DNA of 64,000 bases from NCBI RefSeq assembly GCF_001021505.1, contig NZ_LDPO01000013.1, positions 85,654 through 149,653 of the forward strand, written 5' to 3'. Positions 52,549-64,000 of this stretch are shown piece after piece. The notes beneath the pieces were generated by a model that did not search any database, was not told the origin of the DNA, and saw only the letters and a program-made list of their open reading frames with translations. Both the position numbers and the translations under genes were made by a program. The stretch is from Mycolicibacter heraklionensis (GTDB lineage: Bacteria > Actinomycetota > Actinomycetes > Mycobacteriales > Mycobacteriaceae). The number at the start of each line of letters is the position of its first letter. Positions within the stretch are counted from its first letter, which is position 1.

Positions 52549-55500
52549 ATGAGCGAACGCACGGACACGCCGGCGGTGAACTGGAGTGAGTTGGGCGTGA
52601 GCGAGCTCCCGACCGGAACGGTGACGTTGCTGCTGGCCGACGTCGAGGGCTCGACGCGGCTCTGGGAGACCCAGGCCGAACAGATGACGGCTGCGATCGC
52701 GCGGCTGGACCGTACCCTCACCGAAGTCCTCGCTGCCCATGGCGGGGTCCGGCCCGTCGAACAGGGTGAGGGCGACAGCTTCGTGGCGGCGTTCGCCCGG
52801 GCCAGCGACGCGGTGGCCTGCGCCGTGGAACTGCAGCGTGCGCCGTTGGCACCGATTCGGCTCCGCATCGGCCTGCACAGCGGCGAGGTGCAACTGCGCG
52901 GTCAAACCAGTGAGACGGGCAACTACATCGGGCCCACCATCAACCGCACCGCCCGCATCCGCGACTTGGGGCATGGCGGCCAAACGGTCCTCTCGGCAAT
53001 CACCGAAGCCTTGGTCATCGACCGGCTTCCCGCCGGCGCCTGGCTGATCGAGCTGGGCAGCTATCCCTTGCGTGGGCTGCCCCGTCCCGAACGGGTGCTG
53101 CAGCTGTGCCACCCGGATCTGCGCAACGACTTCCCGCCGCTGCGGGCGTCCACGACCGTCGCGTCCACCCATCTGCCCCCTCAGCTGACCAGCTTCATCG
53201 GACGTGGCGCCCAGATCGATGACGTGCGGGCGCTGTTGGCCGACAACCGCTTGGTCACGTTGACCGGTTCCGGCGGCGCGGGCAAGACCCGGTTGGCGGT
53301 ACAGATCGCCGGCCTGCTGACGGACCACTTCGCCGACGGCATCTGGTATGTCGATCTGGCGCCGATCACCGATCCGGAGCTGGTGCCGATGGTCGCGGCC
53401 CGGGCGTTGGGCCTGCCGGATCAGCCGGACCGCTCCGCGATGGACACCCTGCTCCGCTGGATCGGCGAGCGGCATCTGCTGGTGGTGCTGGACAACTGCG
53501 AACACCTCCTCGATGCGACCGCAACCCTGCTGCTCGGCCTGCTCGGCGCCTGCCCACGGCTGACGTTTCTGGCCACCAGCCGAGAACCGATCGGGGTGGA
53601 CGGCGAAGTGGTCTGGCGGGTGCCCTCACTGTCGCTGGTCGACGAGGCCATCACGTTGTTCACCGACCGCGCCCGTCACGCCCGTCCGGACTTCCAGGTC
53701 ACTGAGGACAACGCCGCCGCGGTCACGGAGATCTGCCGGCGACTGGACGGGATGCCGCTGGCGATCGAGCTCGCAGCGGCGCGGGTGCGCGCGTTGTCGC
53801 TCGAGGAGATCCTCGAGGGGTTGCATGACCGGTTCCGGCTGCTGACCGGCGGTTCGCGCCGCGCGGTGCGTCGCCAGCAGACCTTGCACGCATCCGTCGA
53901 CTGGTCGCACGCTCTACTCACCGATCCCGAGCGGGTGTTGTTCCGGCGCCTTGCCGCCTTCATGGATGGTTTTCATCTCGACGCCGCCCAGTTCGTGGCC
54001 GGATGCGGAGCCATTGCGAGTCACCAAGTGCTCGATCAACTCACTCTCTTGGTTGACAAGTCGCTCGTGATCGCTGAAAACACCACTGGCCGAACGCGCT
54101 ACCGGATGCTGGAAATGGTGCGCCAGTACGCCATGGAAAAGCTCGGCGAGTCCGGCGAAGCCGACGCCATCCGGGCGCGTCACCGCGACCACTACACCGC
54201 GATGGCTGCCGCGCTCGACCACCCGCCTCACGACGGTTACGAACTGATGCTGGCGAGGGCAGACACCGAAATCGACAATCTCCGTGCTGCGTTCGCGTGG
54301 AGCCAGGAAAACGACGAGCCAGAGCAGGCGTTGACCTTGGCTTCATCCCTGCTCCCGCTCTGGCTCGGCCGCGGCCGCATCGCCGAAGGCGTGACCTGGT
54401 TCGACACCGTCCTGCGCGACAGTGCTGCGCGGGGCACGGAGCTCGCTCGCCCGATACGGGCACGGGCGCTGTCCGATCACGCACTTCTCAACGCATGGGG
54501 CCTCGCGTTGAACAGCTTGGACGAAGCGCAGGAAGCCGTGGCGATCGCACGTGACCTCGAAGATCAGGCGCTACTGGCCCGGGCGTTGACCGCCTGCGTC
54601 AGCATCGCCGCCTACAACGCGGAGGTGGCGGCGCCGTACTTCGCCGAAGCGATCGAGCTCGCCCGCGCACTGGATGACCGCTGGCGGCTGAGTCAGATTC
54701 TCGGTTGGCAGACCTATGCGGCCGCGGTGACGGGTGACCTGAACGGCGCCTTCACGATCGGGCAATCGGGCCGTGAGCTGGCCGATTCCATTGGCGACCA
54801 GTTCAACTCGCGATACTGCCGCAACTGGCAGGGGATGGCGCGCTACATGCAGGGCGACCTGGCCGGGGAGATCACGCGCTGTCAGGAGACGATCGCCGAC
54901 GCGGACAGCGCCGGCGACCTTCTGAACCGGTTCCTGGGCTTGCAGAACCTGGCTCTGGCGTCGGCCTTTCGGTGCGAGATCGGCCAAGCCGAAGAGGCAT
55001 TGGAGGCGCTGATCGAAACCGGCGCCGAACTCAGCGGCGTGCACGAGGGCGTCGCCCATATGGCAGTGGGGCTGGTGGCATTGGCCAGTGGCGACGCGGC
55101 CGCGGCGGCAGTCGCACAGGAGCGGATGTGGCATCACATCGGCGTCTACAGCCAGGTCGCCGCCATATTCCGCTGGTGCCGAGCCGAAACCGCTGTGGCA
55201 CTGGGCGATCTGGCGGCCGCGGCGCAATGGGCCGACGACGGCGTCGCCGCAACGACAGGGTGGTACCGAATGATGGGCCTCGTTTCGCGTGCGCGGGTTG
55301 CGATCGCCCAGGGCGAACCCGAGCGCGCGCAGCGCGACCTCTACGAAGCACTCGCGATCGCCGCCGAAATCACGGCACAAGCCGGGGTCCCCGAGGCCTT
55401 CGAGTGTCTGGCCGCCACGGTCTCGCACGCTGGCCGCACCCAAGAAGCCGCCCGGCTGTTCGGCGCCGCCGCCGGCATCCGGCAACGCACCGGCGCCGTC

Positions 55501-55887
55501 CGATTCAAAATCCACGACGCCGACTGGCACGACTGGCTGACCGCGTTGCGGAAGTCGATGGACGACAACGACTTTGACTCCGCCTGGGCCGAAGGCGCCG
55601 CGCTGTCCACCGCGGACGCCATCGGCTACGCGCTGCGCGGGCGCGGCGAGCGCAAACGCCCCACCAACGGTTGGACCTCACTCACCCCGACCGAGCTCGA
55701 CGTCGCGCGACTGGTCAGCGAAGGACTGCCGAACAAAGACATTGCCGCTCGGCTCTTCGTGTCACCGCGCACCGTGCAGACGCATCTGACCCACGTCTAC
55801 ACCAAGCTCGGGCTCACCTCCCGAGTGCAGCTCGCACAGGAAGTCGCCCGCCGGGCTCAGCGCCTCAGATCAGGCCCAGCCCAGTGA
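52549..55887 (+). CDS. Adenylyl cyclase-STAND ATPase-LuxR regulator (Rv0386-like)
   Basis: A protein of about 1112 residues. Residues ~20-180: class III cyclase domain ([41 protein letters not shown]). The adenine-specifying Lys is replaced in [10 protein letters not shown], as in Rv0386. Then a STAND ATPase (P-loop [45 protein letters not shown]), a TPR-like helical region, and a C-terminal LuxR helix-turn-helix ([38 protein letters not shown]). It likely couples nucleotide sensing to transcription. In-frame starts at 52537, 52549 and GTG 52597 are possible. Its end overlaps mdh by 23 bp. Confidence 0.9.
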   Translation: MSERTDTPAVNWSELGVSELPTGTVTLLLADVEGSTRLWETQAEQMTAAIARLDRTLTEVLAAHGGVRPVEQGEGDSFVAAFARASDAVACAVELQRAPLAPIRLRIGLHSGEVQLRGQTSETGNYIGPTINRTARIRDLGHGGQTVLSAITEALVIDRLPAGAWLIELGSYPLRGLPRPERVLQLCHPDLRNDFPPLRASTTVASTHLPPQLTSFIGRGAQIDDVRALLADNRLVTLTGSGGAGKTRLAVQIAGLLTDHFADGIWYVDLAPITDPELVPMVAARALGLPDQPDRSAMDTLLRWIGERHLLVVLDNCEHLLDATATLLLGLLGACPRLTFLATSREPIGVDGEVVWRVPSLSLVDEAITLFTDRARHARPDFQVTEDNAAAVTEICRRLDGMPLAIELAAARVRALSLEEILEGLHDRFRLLTGGSRRAVRRQQTLHASVDWSHALLTDPERVLFRRLAAFMDGFHLDAAQFVAGCGAIASHQVLDQLTLLVDKSLVIAENTTGRTRYRMLEMVRQYAMEKLGESGEADAIRARHRDHYTAMAAALDHPPHDGYELMLARADTEIDNLRAAFAWSQENDEPEQALTLASSLLPLWLGRGRIAEGVTWFDTVLRDSAARGTELARPIRARALSDHALLNAWGLALNSLDEAQEAVAIARDLEDQALLARALTACVSIAAYNAEVAAPYFAEAIELARALDDRWRLSQILGWQTYAAAVTGDLNGAFTIGQSGRELADSIGDQFNSRYCRNWQGMARYMQGDLAGEITRCQETIADADSAGDLLNRFLGLQNLALASAFRCEIGQAEEALEALIETGAELSGVHEGVAHMAVGLVALASGDAAAAAVAQERMWHHIGVYSQVAAIFRWCRAETAVALGDLAAAAQWADDGVAATTGWYRMMGLVSRARVAIAQGEPERAQRDLYEALAIAAEITAQAGVPEAFECLAATVSHAGRTQEAARLFGAAAGIRQRTGAVRFKIHDADWHDWLTALRKSMDDNDFDSAWAEGAALSTADAIGYALRGRGERKRPTNGWTSLTPTELDVARLVSEGLPNKDIAARLFVSPRTVQTHLTHVYTKLGLTSRVQLAQEVARRAQRLRSGPAQ

Positions 55888-56854
55888 CCGCCTCGCGCTC
55901 CTCGGCCAGCTCGGCGGTCGAGGCGTCGATCTTGCCGCGGGAGAAGTCGTCGATCTCCAGGCCCTGCACGATGCTCCAGTCGCCGTCGGAGGTGGTGACC
56001 GGGAACGACGAGATCAGGCCCTCCGGCACGCCGTAGGAACCGTCGGAGACCACGGCCATCGACACCCAGTCGTTGTCGGGAGTGCCGAGCAGCCAGCTCC
56101 GCGCTGCGTCGATGGTGGCCGACGCGGCGGAGGCCGCCGACGAGGCGCCCCGCGCGTCGATGATCGCCGCGCCGCGCTTGGCGACGGTGGGGATGAAGTC
56201 GTTCTCGATCCAAGCCTGGTCGTTGACCACCTCGGCGGCGTTACGTCCGCCGACCTCGGCGTGGAACAGGTCCGGGTACTGGCTGGCCGAGTGGTTGCCC
56301 CAGATCGTCATCTTTTTGATGTCGGTGACCTTGGCGCCGGTCTTGGCTGCCAGCTGCGAGATCGCCCGGTTGTGGTCCAGGCGGGTCAGTGCGGAGAAGC
56401 GCTCGTTGGGGATGTCGGGGGCGTTGGTCATCGCGATCAGCGCGTTGGTGTTGGCCGGGTTGCCGGTCACACCCACCCGGATGTCGGAGGCCGCGACCGC
56501 GTTGAGCGCCTTGCCCTGCGCGGTGAAGATCGCGCCGTTGGCCTCCAGCAGGTCGCTGCGCTCCATGCCCGGTCCACGCGGGCGGGCGCCGACCAGCAGC
56601 GCCAGGTTGACACCGTCGAAGATCTTGTTCGCGTCCGAGCCGATCTGCACCCCCGACAGCAGCGGGAACGCGCAGTCGTCGAGCTCCATGACGACACCCT
56701 CGAGCGCCTTGAGGGCGGGCTCGATCTCCAGCAGGCGCAGTTCGATCGGCCGGTCGGGGCCCAGCAACGACCCGCTGGCCAGGCGGAACAGCAGGCTGTA
56801 GCCGATCTGGCCGGCGGCGCCGGTGACGGCCACCTTGAGTGGGGTTTTGCTCAC
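55865..56854 (-). CDS. mdh: Malate dehydrogenase
   Basis: A 329-residue NAD-dependent malate dehydrogenase of the cytosolic type (Rv1240). GTG start with GAGGAG 9 nt upstream. The nucleotide loop is [19 protein letters not shown]. Substrate arginines are in [14 protein letters not shown] and the active-site His in [14 protein letters not shown], with the Asp-His partner in [11 protein letters not shown]. It interconverts malate and oxaloacetate in the TCA cycle. Its 3' end overlaps the convergent cyclase-LuxR gene. Confidence 0.96.
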   Translation of the reverse strand: MSKTPLKVAVTGAAGQIGYSLLFRLASGSLLGPDRPIELRLLEIEPALKALEGVVMELDDCAFPLLSGVQIGSDANKIFDGVNLALLVGARPRGPGMERSDLLEANGAIFTAQGKALNAVAASDIRVGVTGNPANTNALIAMTNAPDIPNERFSALTRLDHNRAISQLAAKTGAKVTDIKKMTIWGNHSASQYPDLFHAEVGGRNAAEVVNDQAWIENDFIPTVAKRGAAIIDARGASSAASAASATIDAARSWLLGTPDNDWVSMAVVSDGSYGVPEGLISSFPVTTSDGDWSIVQGLEIDDFSRGKIDASTAELAEEREAVTGLGLI

Positions 56855-57027
56855 GTCAAGTGCTCCTCGAACGAGTTCGGCTGGTCTGGCTTTGGTCCGG
56901 GTCGAAACTAGCGCACCGGCGTCGTCACCGAAACTTCGGGACCTCCAGCCCTGCATCGCGCTCACCGTGCACGTTGGCGCCGGACGCGTAGCATTTGACC
57001 GGCACCTGCGCGGGAGGGAGAGCGGCG

Positions 57028-58062
57028 ATGACGGCGTTGCAGGACCCGACACCCCGAGTGCTGGTCGACTGCGGTGTCTATGCAGACGGCGAGCGGATTC
57101 CCGGCGAATTCACCCCGGCCGGCGCCCGGGCCAAGGTGCGCGAGATCGAGGCGAGTGGCCGCGAGGCGTTCGTCTGGGTCGGTCTGCACGAGCCGGGCGA
57201 GGCCCAGATGCAGGGCGTGGCCGCCACCTTCCAACTGCACCCGCTGTCGGTCGAAGACGCAGTTCAGGCACATCAGCGGCCCAAGTTGGAGCGCTACGAC
57301 GACACCTTGTTCCTGGCGCTCAAGACCGTCAACTACATCCCGCACGAGTCGGCGTTGCTGCCGCGCGAGATCGTCGAAACGGGCGAGATCATGATCTTCG
57401 TCGGCAAGAACTTCGTGGTCACCGTCCGGCACGGCGAGCACAGCGGCTTGTCGCAAGTCCGCAAAAGGATGGACACCGATCCCGAACAGATGCGGCTGGG
57501 TCCGTTTGCCGTGATGCATGCCATCGCCGACTACGTGGTGGACCGCTACGTCGAGGTGACCAACCTCATGGAAAGCGACATCGACGTCATCGAGGAGACG
57601 GCGTTCGCGCCCGGCACCCGCACCGACGTCGAACCGATCTACCAGATCAAGCGTGAGGTCGTCGAGCTGCGGCGCGCGGTCGCGCCACTGTCGGTGCCGT
57701 TTGAGCGGATGCAGACCGACTACCGGGATCTGATCTCCAAAGAGGTACGGCGCTATCTGCGCGACGTCGCCGATCACCAGACCCGCGCCGCCGAGCAGAT
57801 CGCCGGCTACGACGAGCTGCTCAGCTCACTGGTGCAGGCCGCGCTGGCACGGGTGGGCATGCAGCAGAACACCGACATGCGCAAGATGTCGGCCTGGGCC
57901 GGCATCATCGCCGTGCCGACCATGATCGCCGGCATCTACGGAATGAACTTCGACCGCATGCCGGTGCTGCACTGGGCATTCGGCTATCCGATGGTGGTGG
58001 CGGGTATGTGCGTGATCTCCGCGGTGCTCTACCGCGCATTCCGCCGCAACGGCTGGCTCTGA
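57028..58062 (+). CDS. corA: Magnesium/cobalt transporter CorA
   Basis: A 344-residue CorA channel (Rv1239c). ATG 57028 is preferred because GGGAGGGAG lies just upstream. The N-terminal cytoplasmic domain is followed by two C-terminal membrane helices; the selectivity motif YGMN is in [16 protein letters not shown]. The basic end ([10 protein letters not shown]) follows TM2. It forms pentamers that import Mg2+ down the membrane potential. Divergent from mdh and convergent with the SUFU-domain gene. Confidence 0.95.
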   Translation: MTALQDPTPRVLVDCGVYADGERIPGEFTPAGARAKVREIEASGREAFVWVGLHEPGEAQMQGVAATFQLHPLSVEDAVQAHQRPKLERYDDTLFLALKTVNYIPHESALLPREIVETGEIMIFVGKNFVVTVRHGEHSGLSQVRKRMDTDPEQMRLGPFAVMHAIADYVVDRYVEVTNLMESDIDVIEETAFAPGTRTDVEPIYQIKREVVELRRAVAPLSVPFERMQTDYRDLISKEVRRYLRDVADHQTRAAEQIAGYDELLSSLVQAALARVGMQQNTDMRKMSAWAGIIAVPTMIAGIYGMNFDRMPVLHWAFGYPMVVAGMCVISAVLYRAFRRNGWL

Positions 58063-58105
58063 GCCGCCGGCGAGGGCCCTGATCCCCCTGATCCCCCTGA
58101 TCCCC

Positions 58106-58231
58106 GCGAGGGGGCGTGTCTGTACGCCGACACGCCGCTGCGGTTGTGCAACTGTGCACGCTCACACCCGGGTGAGCGTGCACAGTTGCACGGATTTCTC
58201 GGCGTGTCAGTGTACAAACACGCCCGCTCGC
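58106..58231. repeat. Nested long hairpins between convergent corA and SUFU-domain genes
   Basis: The inner arms GTGCAACTGTGCACGCTCAC (58146-58165) and 58172-58191 pair perfectly over 20 bp. The outer arms 58106-58119 and 58218-58231 pair with one mismatch (GCGAG.GGGCGTGT). Just before lies a CCCTGATCC unit repeated three times (about 58078-58103). It fills the gap between the two stops and may terminate both genes. Confidence 0.85.
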
Positions 58232-58247
58232 CGGAGGGAACACGCCG

Positions 58248-58862
58248 CTAAGCCGGCGCGGACGCGGGACGGTCCGGGTCGAAGACGTCCACGCCGTCAG
58301 ACCGCCAGGCCTCGCGCATCGCCTCGGCGCCCTTGAGCCGCACCCAGGCGGCCTCGGTCGCGGTGATCGGGGTGGCGGACAAGAACCGCACCGGCTCCCG
58401 CGGCGGTGCCAACGCCAACTCTGCGACGTCGCTGTCGCCCAGCAACACCGCGGTGAACGGCACCGGGCCCGAGGGCCCAGTCCACAGCGGCCCCCCGAGG
58501 TCGATCAGCGCATCGGGCGCCAACACCACCCCTTCGACCACCGGCGCGGCCGCTACCGCGGCGAGACTGCGGGCCAGCCCGGTATCAGAACCCGAGGAAC
58601 GCAGGCTCACAACGATTTCGGCCCGGGGGCCGTGCACCGGGTCGGCCAGCAGCTGACCGGGGTCGCCCATGGGGTGGCGCGAGCAACCCGCCGAGACGTA
58701 GTGCACCATCCGGTCGGGTCCGGGCCCGAACCGCAACACCTCGATGGGCTCGACCCCCAGAAACGTCACCCGTGCGGTGTCGGGTTCGACACTCGAGCCG
58801 GCGACGCCCGCGAAATGCCGTCGGACATGCTCACGCACCCGGTCCAGCTCGTCGCTCATCAC
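58248..58862 (-). CDS. Suppressor-of-fused (SUFU) domain protein
   Basis: A 204-residue protein that resembles the bacterial SUFU family: [20 protein letters not shown], then [20 protein letters not shown] and the late [20 protein letters not shown]. Bacterial SUFU proteins are common, often in immunity or toxin contexts, but most have no known role. It starts at GTG 58862 (ATG 58859 possible), overlapping the sugC stop, and so is the last gene of the trehalose importer operon. Confidence 0.75.
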   Translation of the reverse strand: MMSDELDRVREHVRRHFAGVAGSSVEPDTARVTFLGVEPIEVLRFGPGPDRMVHYVSAGCSRHPMGDPGQLLADPVHGPRAEIVVSLRSSGSDTGLARSLAAVAAAPVVEGVVLAPDALIDLGGPLWTGPSGPVPFTAVLLGDSDVAELALAPPREPVRFLSATPITATEAAWVRLKGAEAMREAWRSDGVDVFDPDRPASAPA

Positions 58863-60001
58863 GCGGCCGGCGGCACGGTCAGGTTCACCCCGGATTTGGC
58901 GTCGAACACGACCATCTTGTCAGGGTCCAGTGCCAGCTCGATCGGCTGCCCGCCGGCTGCCTTCGACGCAGCCGGAACCCGGGCCACCAGATCGTTTTCG
59001 GCTGATGCGTCGCCGGATTCGTTCGGGGTGAAGTACAGGTACTTGTCGGCGCCCAGTGATTCGACGAGGTCGACGCGGGCCGCGAACGTCACCGCGCGGG
59101 CGCGCTGAGCGTCATCGAGCAGCGCGGCATCGCCGAGATGCTCCGGGCGCACCCCGATGACCACCGCACCGCCGGCCGGTGCCGGATGCCTGCCGATCGA
59201 CGCGCGCGTCGCCGCGTCGAGCGGTAGCTCACCGATGGACAGGCGTACGCCGGTCGCGGTCAGCGTTCCCGGGAAGAAGTTCATCGCCGGAGAGCCGACG
59301 AAACCGGCGACGAACAGGTTGGCGGGCCGCTGGTAGAGCTCGTCGGGCGTGCCGATCTGCTGGGCGATCCCACCGTGCATCACCACCACCCGGTCACCGA
59401 GCGTCATCGCCTCGGTCTGGTCGTGCGTGACGTAGACGGTGGTGGTGCCCAGCCGTCGCTGCAGCCGGGCGATCTCACTGCGCATCTGCACCCGCAGCTT
59501 GGCGTCGAGGTTCGACAGCGGCTCGTCCATCAGAAATGCCTTGGGGTGCCGCACGATCGCCCGCCCCATCGCGACCCGCTGCCGCTGGCCGCCGGAGAGC
59601 TGCGACGGCTTGCGGTCCAGAAGAGCTGTCAGGTCGAGGATTTCGGCGACCTCGGCCACCTTCTCGGCGATCTGCGGCTTTTTCATCTTGGCCAGGGTCA
59701 ACGGGAACGCGATGTTCTGCCGCACCGTCATGTGTGGGTAGAGGGCGTAGGACTGGAACACCATCGCGATGTCGCGGTCCTTGGGTGCGCGCTCGTTGAC
59801 GCGTTCGCCACCGATGCGCAGCTCCCCCGACGTGATCTCCTCCAGCCCGGCGATCATGTTGAGCGTGGTGGACTTTCCGCAGCCCGAGGGCCCCACCAAA
59901 ATGATGAACTCGCCGTCGGCGATGCTCAGCGACAGGTCCTTCACCGCCACCGCACCATCGGGGTAGCTCTTGCTGACGTGGAGGAGTTCGATCTCTGCCA
60001 T
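58859..60001 (-). CDS. sugC: Trehalose importer ATPase SugC
   Basis: A 380-residue ABC ATPase of the MalK type. Walker [10 protein letters not shown] (about 37-45), Q-loop [20 protein letters not shown], signature [15 protein letters not shown], Walker [16 protein letters not shown], His switch YVTHDQTEA. The C-terminal ~140 residues form the regulatory TOBE domain (GVRPEHLGD). It powers recycling of trehalose released during mycolate transfer. It lies 4 bp after sugB and before the SUFU gene. Confidence 0.96.
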   Translation of the reverse strand: MAEIELLHVSKSYPDGAVAVKDLSLSIADGEFIILVGPSGCGKSTTLNMIAGLEEITSGELRIGGERVNERAPKDRDIAMVFQSYALYPHMTVRQNIAFPLTLAKMKKPQIAEKVAEVAEILDLTALLDRKPSQLSGGQRQRVAMGRAIVRHPKAFLMDEPLSNLDAKLRVQMRSEIARLQRRLGTTTVYVTHDQTEAMTLGDRVVVMHGGIAQQIGTPDELYQRPANLFVAGFVGSPAMNFFPGTLTATGVRLSIGELPLDAATRASIGRHPAPAGGAVVIGVRPEHLGDAALLDDAQRARAVTFAARVDLVESLGADKYLYFTPNESGDASAENDLVARVPAASKAAGGQPIELALDPDKMVVFDAKSGVNLTVPPAA

Positions 60002-60005
60002 CGGC

Positions 60006-60829
60006 CTATCCCTTCACCGCGCCGGAGGTCAGTCCCGCCACGATCCGTCGTTGGAAGATTAGAACAAACACGATGATCGGCACGGTGATCACCATGGCGC
60101 CCGCCGCGATCGATCCGGTCGGCTCCTCGAATTGCGAACTGCCGGTGAAGTTGGCGATCGCCACCGGCGCGGTGACCGAGGCCTTGGTCGCCGTCAGCGA
60201 CAAGGCCAACAGCAGGTCGTTCCAGGCGAAGATGAACACCAGAATCGCGGCGGTGACGATGCCCGGCGCCGCCAGCGGCGCAATCACCTTGCGGAACGCC
60301 TGACCGGGGGTGGCGCCGTCCATCTTGGCGGCCTTCTCCAGGTCCCACGGGATCTCTTGGAAGAACGCCGAGAGGGTGTAGATCGCCAGCGGCAGAGCGA
60401 AGGTGATGTAGGGAATGATCAACCCCAGCCAGGTGTCGAACAGCCCGGTGGCCCGCTCGATGTTGAAAATCGGTGTCACCAGCGATATCTGAGGAAACAT
60501 CGCGATCAGCAGGGCCGCCCCGATCAGCAGCCTTTTGCCGGGGAAGTCCAGGCGAGCCACGGCATAGGCGGCCATTGCCCCGATCACCACCGCGATCACC
60601 GTGGTGATCAGCCCGATACCCACCGAGTTGATCAGCGCCGAGCCGAAGACGTCACCGGCGAAGATGCCGCGGTAGTTGTCCAGGGTCACCGACGACGGAA
60701 TCAGCTTGCCGTCCTTGACCGTTGAGGTGGGTTTGAGCGACAACGAGAAGATCCACAGCACCGGGACCAGGGCGTAAACCACCACCGCCAGGTCGATGAT
60801 CAGCCACGCGGTGCGGCGGCGAAGCTCGG

Positions 60830-60833
<4 letters not shown>
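60006..60833 (-). CDS. sugB: Trehalose importer permease SugB
   Basis: A 275-residue permease with six membrane helices. The EAA loop that contacts the ATPase is [20 protein letters not shown]. The N-terminal helix is [23 protein letters not shown] 60833 overlaps the sugA stop by 4 nt. It is the MalG-like subunit, paired with SugA. Confidence 0.95.
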
Positions 60834-63213
<2,380 letters not shown>

Positions 63214-63221
63214 TCAGAGTG

Positions 63222-63749
63222 TCAGAGCGTCAGCTTCGCCAGTAGATCCCGGCCCTGCTCGGCACTCTGCGGGTCGCACAGCACGTCGTAGCGGCCCGCG
63301 ACCAGCTGCATGGTCGAGCTGAAATCCCTTGTACCGCGGGCCATCGCGTAGGGAACCGACGAGGTGATCAAACCGAAGAACACCCCGGCGATCAGGCCGG
63401 TCACCAGCGCCTGGGTCGGGTTGGCGCTGAAGATGCCCAGCACCAGGCCGATGAACAGGCCCAGCCAGGCCCCGGTCAGCACGCCGCCGCCGAGGACTTT
63501 GGGCCAGGTGAGCCGGCCGGTGACCCTCTCGACCTGCATCAGGTCGACGCCGACGATGGTCACCTGCTGGACCGGAAACTGCTGATCGGACAGGTAATCC
63601 ACCGCGCGCTGCGCCTCGGCGTAGGTGGGGTACGAACCGATCGGCCAGCCTTTGGGCGGGGTGGGCAGCCGGCCGATGTCCCGGCGCCCCGGCGCGGCCG
63701 CCGCGCCGATCGGATCGGGAGTCTGTCCGGGTTGGAAGGGGCTGGTCAT
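63222..63749 (-). CDS. Membrane protein with a general-stress-protein-17M-like N-domain (Rv1234-like)
   Basis: A 175-residue protein from ATG 63749 with ribosome binding site GAGGAG. Residues ~38-75 (SYPTYAEAQRAVDYLSDQQF, PVQQVTIVGVDL) resemble the YflT/GsiB-17M-like stress domain. Two hydrophobic segments follow (VLTGAWLGLFIGLVLGIFSA and ALVTGLIAGVFFGLITSSVP), then an amphipathic end (YDVLCDPQSAEQGRDLL). It is upstream of lpqY, 80 bp away, same strand. Divergent from the last gene. Confidence 0.85.
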   Translation of the reverse strand: MTSPFQPGQTPDPIGAAAAPGRRDIGRLPTPPKGWPIGSYPTYAEAQRAVDYLSDQQFPVQQVTIVGVDLMQVERVTGRLTWPKVLGGGVLTGAWLGLFIGLVLGIFSANPTQALVTGLIAGVFFGLITSSVPYAMARGTRDFSSTMQLVAGRYDVLCDPQSAEQGRDLLAKLTL

Positions 63750-63814
63750 GGGATTTCTTTCTCCTCGCTCCGGGAAGCGGCCGTCGGACGACGAGCCGGG
63801 CCCGGTGCATCGGC

Positions 63815-63820
63815 TAGGTT
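63815..63820 (+). promoter_or_regulatory. Candidate -10 element for a leaderless transcript
   Basis: TAGGTT lies 7 nt before the ATG at 63828, with no ribosome binding site in between. In mycobacteria this spacing is typical of leaderless genes, in which transcription starts at the A of ATG. Confidence 0.45.
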
Positions 63821-63827
63821 GAACAGC

Positions 63828-64000
63828 ATGACAGCTCCCGGCGGGGATTCTGGCGAGAATCCACGAGGCAATGCCGACCAACCCTGGGCCGACGCGGGTG
63901 CACCCCCGCCCGACCAGGGCGGCTGGCCCTACCCGTCGGGCTTCGAGGGCTACCCGCCGGCACCCGGCTACCCGCCGCCTGGCTTCCCCCCGACTGGCTT
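63828..64000 (+). CDS. Proline-rich membrane protein, 5' end only (Rv1233c-like, partial)
   Basis: The first 57 codons of a gene cut by the window edge. After MTAPGGDSGENPRGNADQP comes a Pro/Gly/Tyr-rich segment with GYPPAPGYPPPGFPP units. Such disordered cytoplasmic N-termini precede membrane helices in the Rv1233c type, and the position next to the Rv1234-like gene matches. Divergent from that gene. Confidence 0.7.
   Translation, partial: MTAPGGDSGENPRGNADQPWADAGAPPPDQGGWPYPSGFEGYPPAPGYPPPGFPPTG

Overview
The window reads as chromosomal DNA of a mycobacterium, most plausibly a slow-grower of the Mycolicibacter / M. terrae type. It is GC-rich. It carries a PGRS-repeat protein, an MmpS/MmpL pair, the LpqY-SugABC trehalose importer, Kgd, mycobacterial lipoproteins (LprB, LprC, LprE, LpqZ, LpqY) and a Ddn-like F420 protein. 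From about 6.6 kb to the end the conserved genes follow, in inverted orientation, the M. tuberculosis order from Rv1275 (lprC) back to Rv1233c, interrupted by accessory insertions. I saw no rRNA, tRNA, CRISPR array, insertion sequence or phage gene. Gene names and Rv numbers rest on protein recognition from memory, not on a search.

Region 1 (1-6.6 kb) is accessory. It starts with the 5' end of a secreted-protein gene and an AT-rich gene-free stretch. Next comes a tandem array of three MarR-family regulator genes plus one broken copy; each has a palindromic operator-like element about 165 bp upstream of its start. After that is a patch of small toxin-antitoxin-like genes: two orphan antitoxin-like genes, a DUF1778/GNAT (TacAT-type) pair and two less familiar pairs. 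A 171-bp duplicated piece of the lprC 3' end flanks the last pair.

Region 2 (6.6-18.3 kb) holds lprC-lprB, a heterodimeric ABC exporter, an Acg-type nitroreductase with a possible DosR box, an AbiEi/AbiEii (MenAT-like) pair, a pH-type adenylyl cyclase (Rv1264-like), a PatB/MalY-type lyase, a HIT protein and a Ddn-like protein. Region 3 (18.3-25.5 kb) has a 1349-residue PGRS protein with a pepsin-like aspartic protease domain but no PE domain, a VapBC pair, a luciferase-like oxidoreductase, a BrnT/BrnA locus whose toxin is frameshifted, and UdgB.

Region 4 (25.5-38.7 kb) is rich in regulators: MarR, a deaminase, LysR, IclR, a large secreted protein divergent from the IclR gene, a glycolate-oxidase-like FAD enzyme, and a four-gene mmpS-mmpL-membrane protein-TetR operon in which every junction overlaps by 4 nt. 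CYP130 and its TetR follow. Region 5 (39-64 kb) is mostly housekeeping: acyltransferase, DEAD-box helicase, LprE, a 14-TM exporter, Kgd, an SDR, LpqZ, malic enzyme, a cyclase-STAND-LuxR regulator, malate dehydrogenase, CorA, a SUFU-domain protein and lpqY-sugA-sugB-sugC.

A family of long intergenic inverted repeats recurs at 11.6-11.9, 32.1, 38.8, 49.4 and 58.1 kb, nearly always between convergent genes, where they probably act as bidirectional terminators or as dispersed palindromic repeats.
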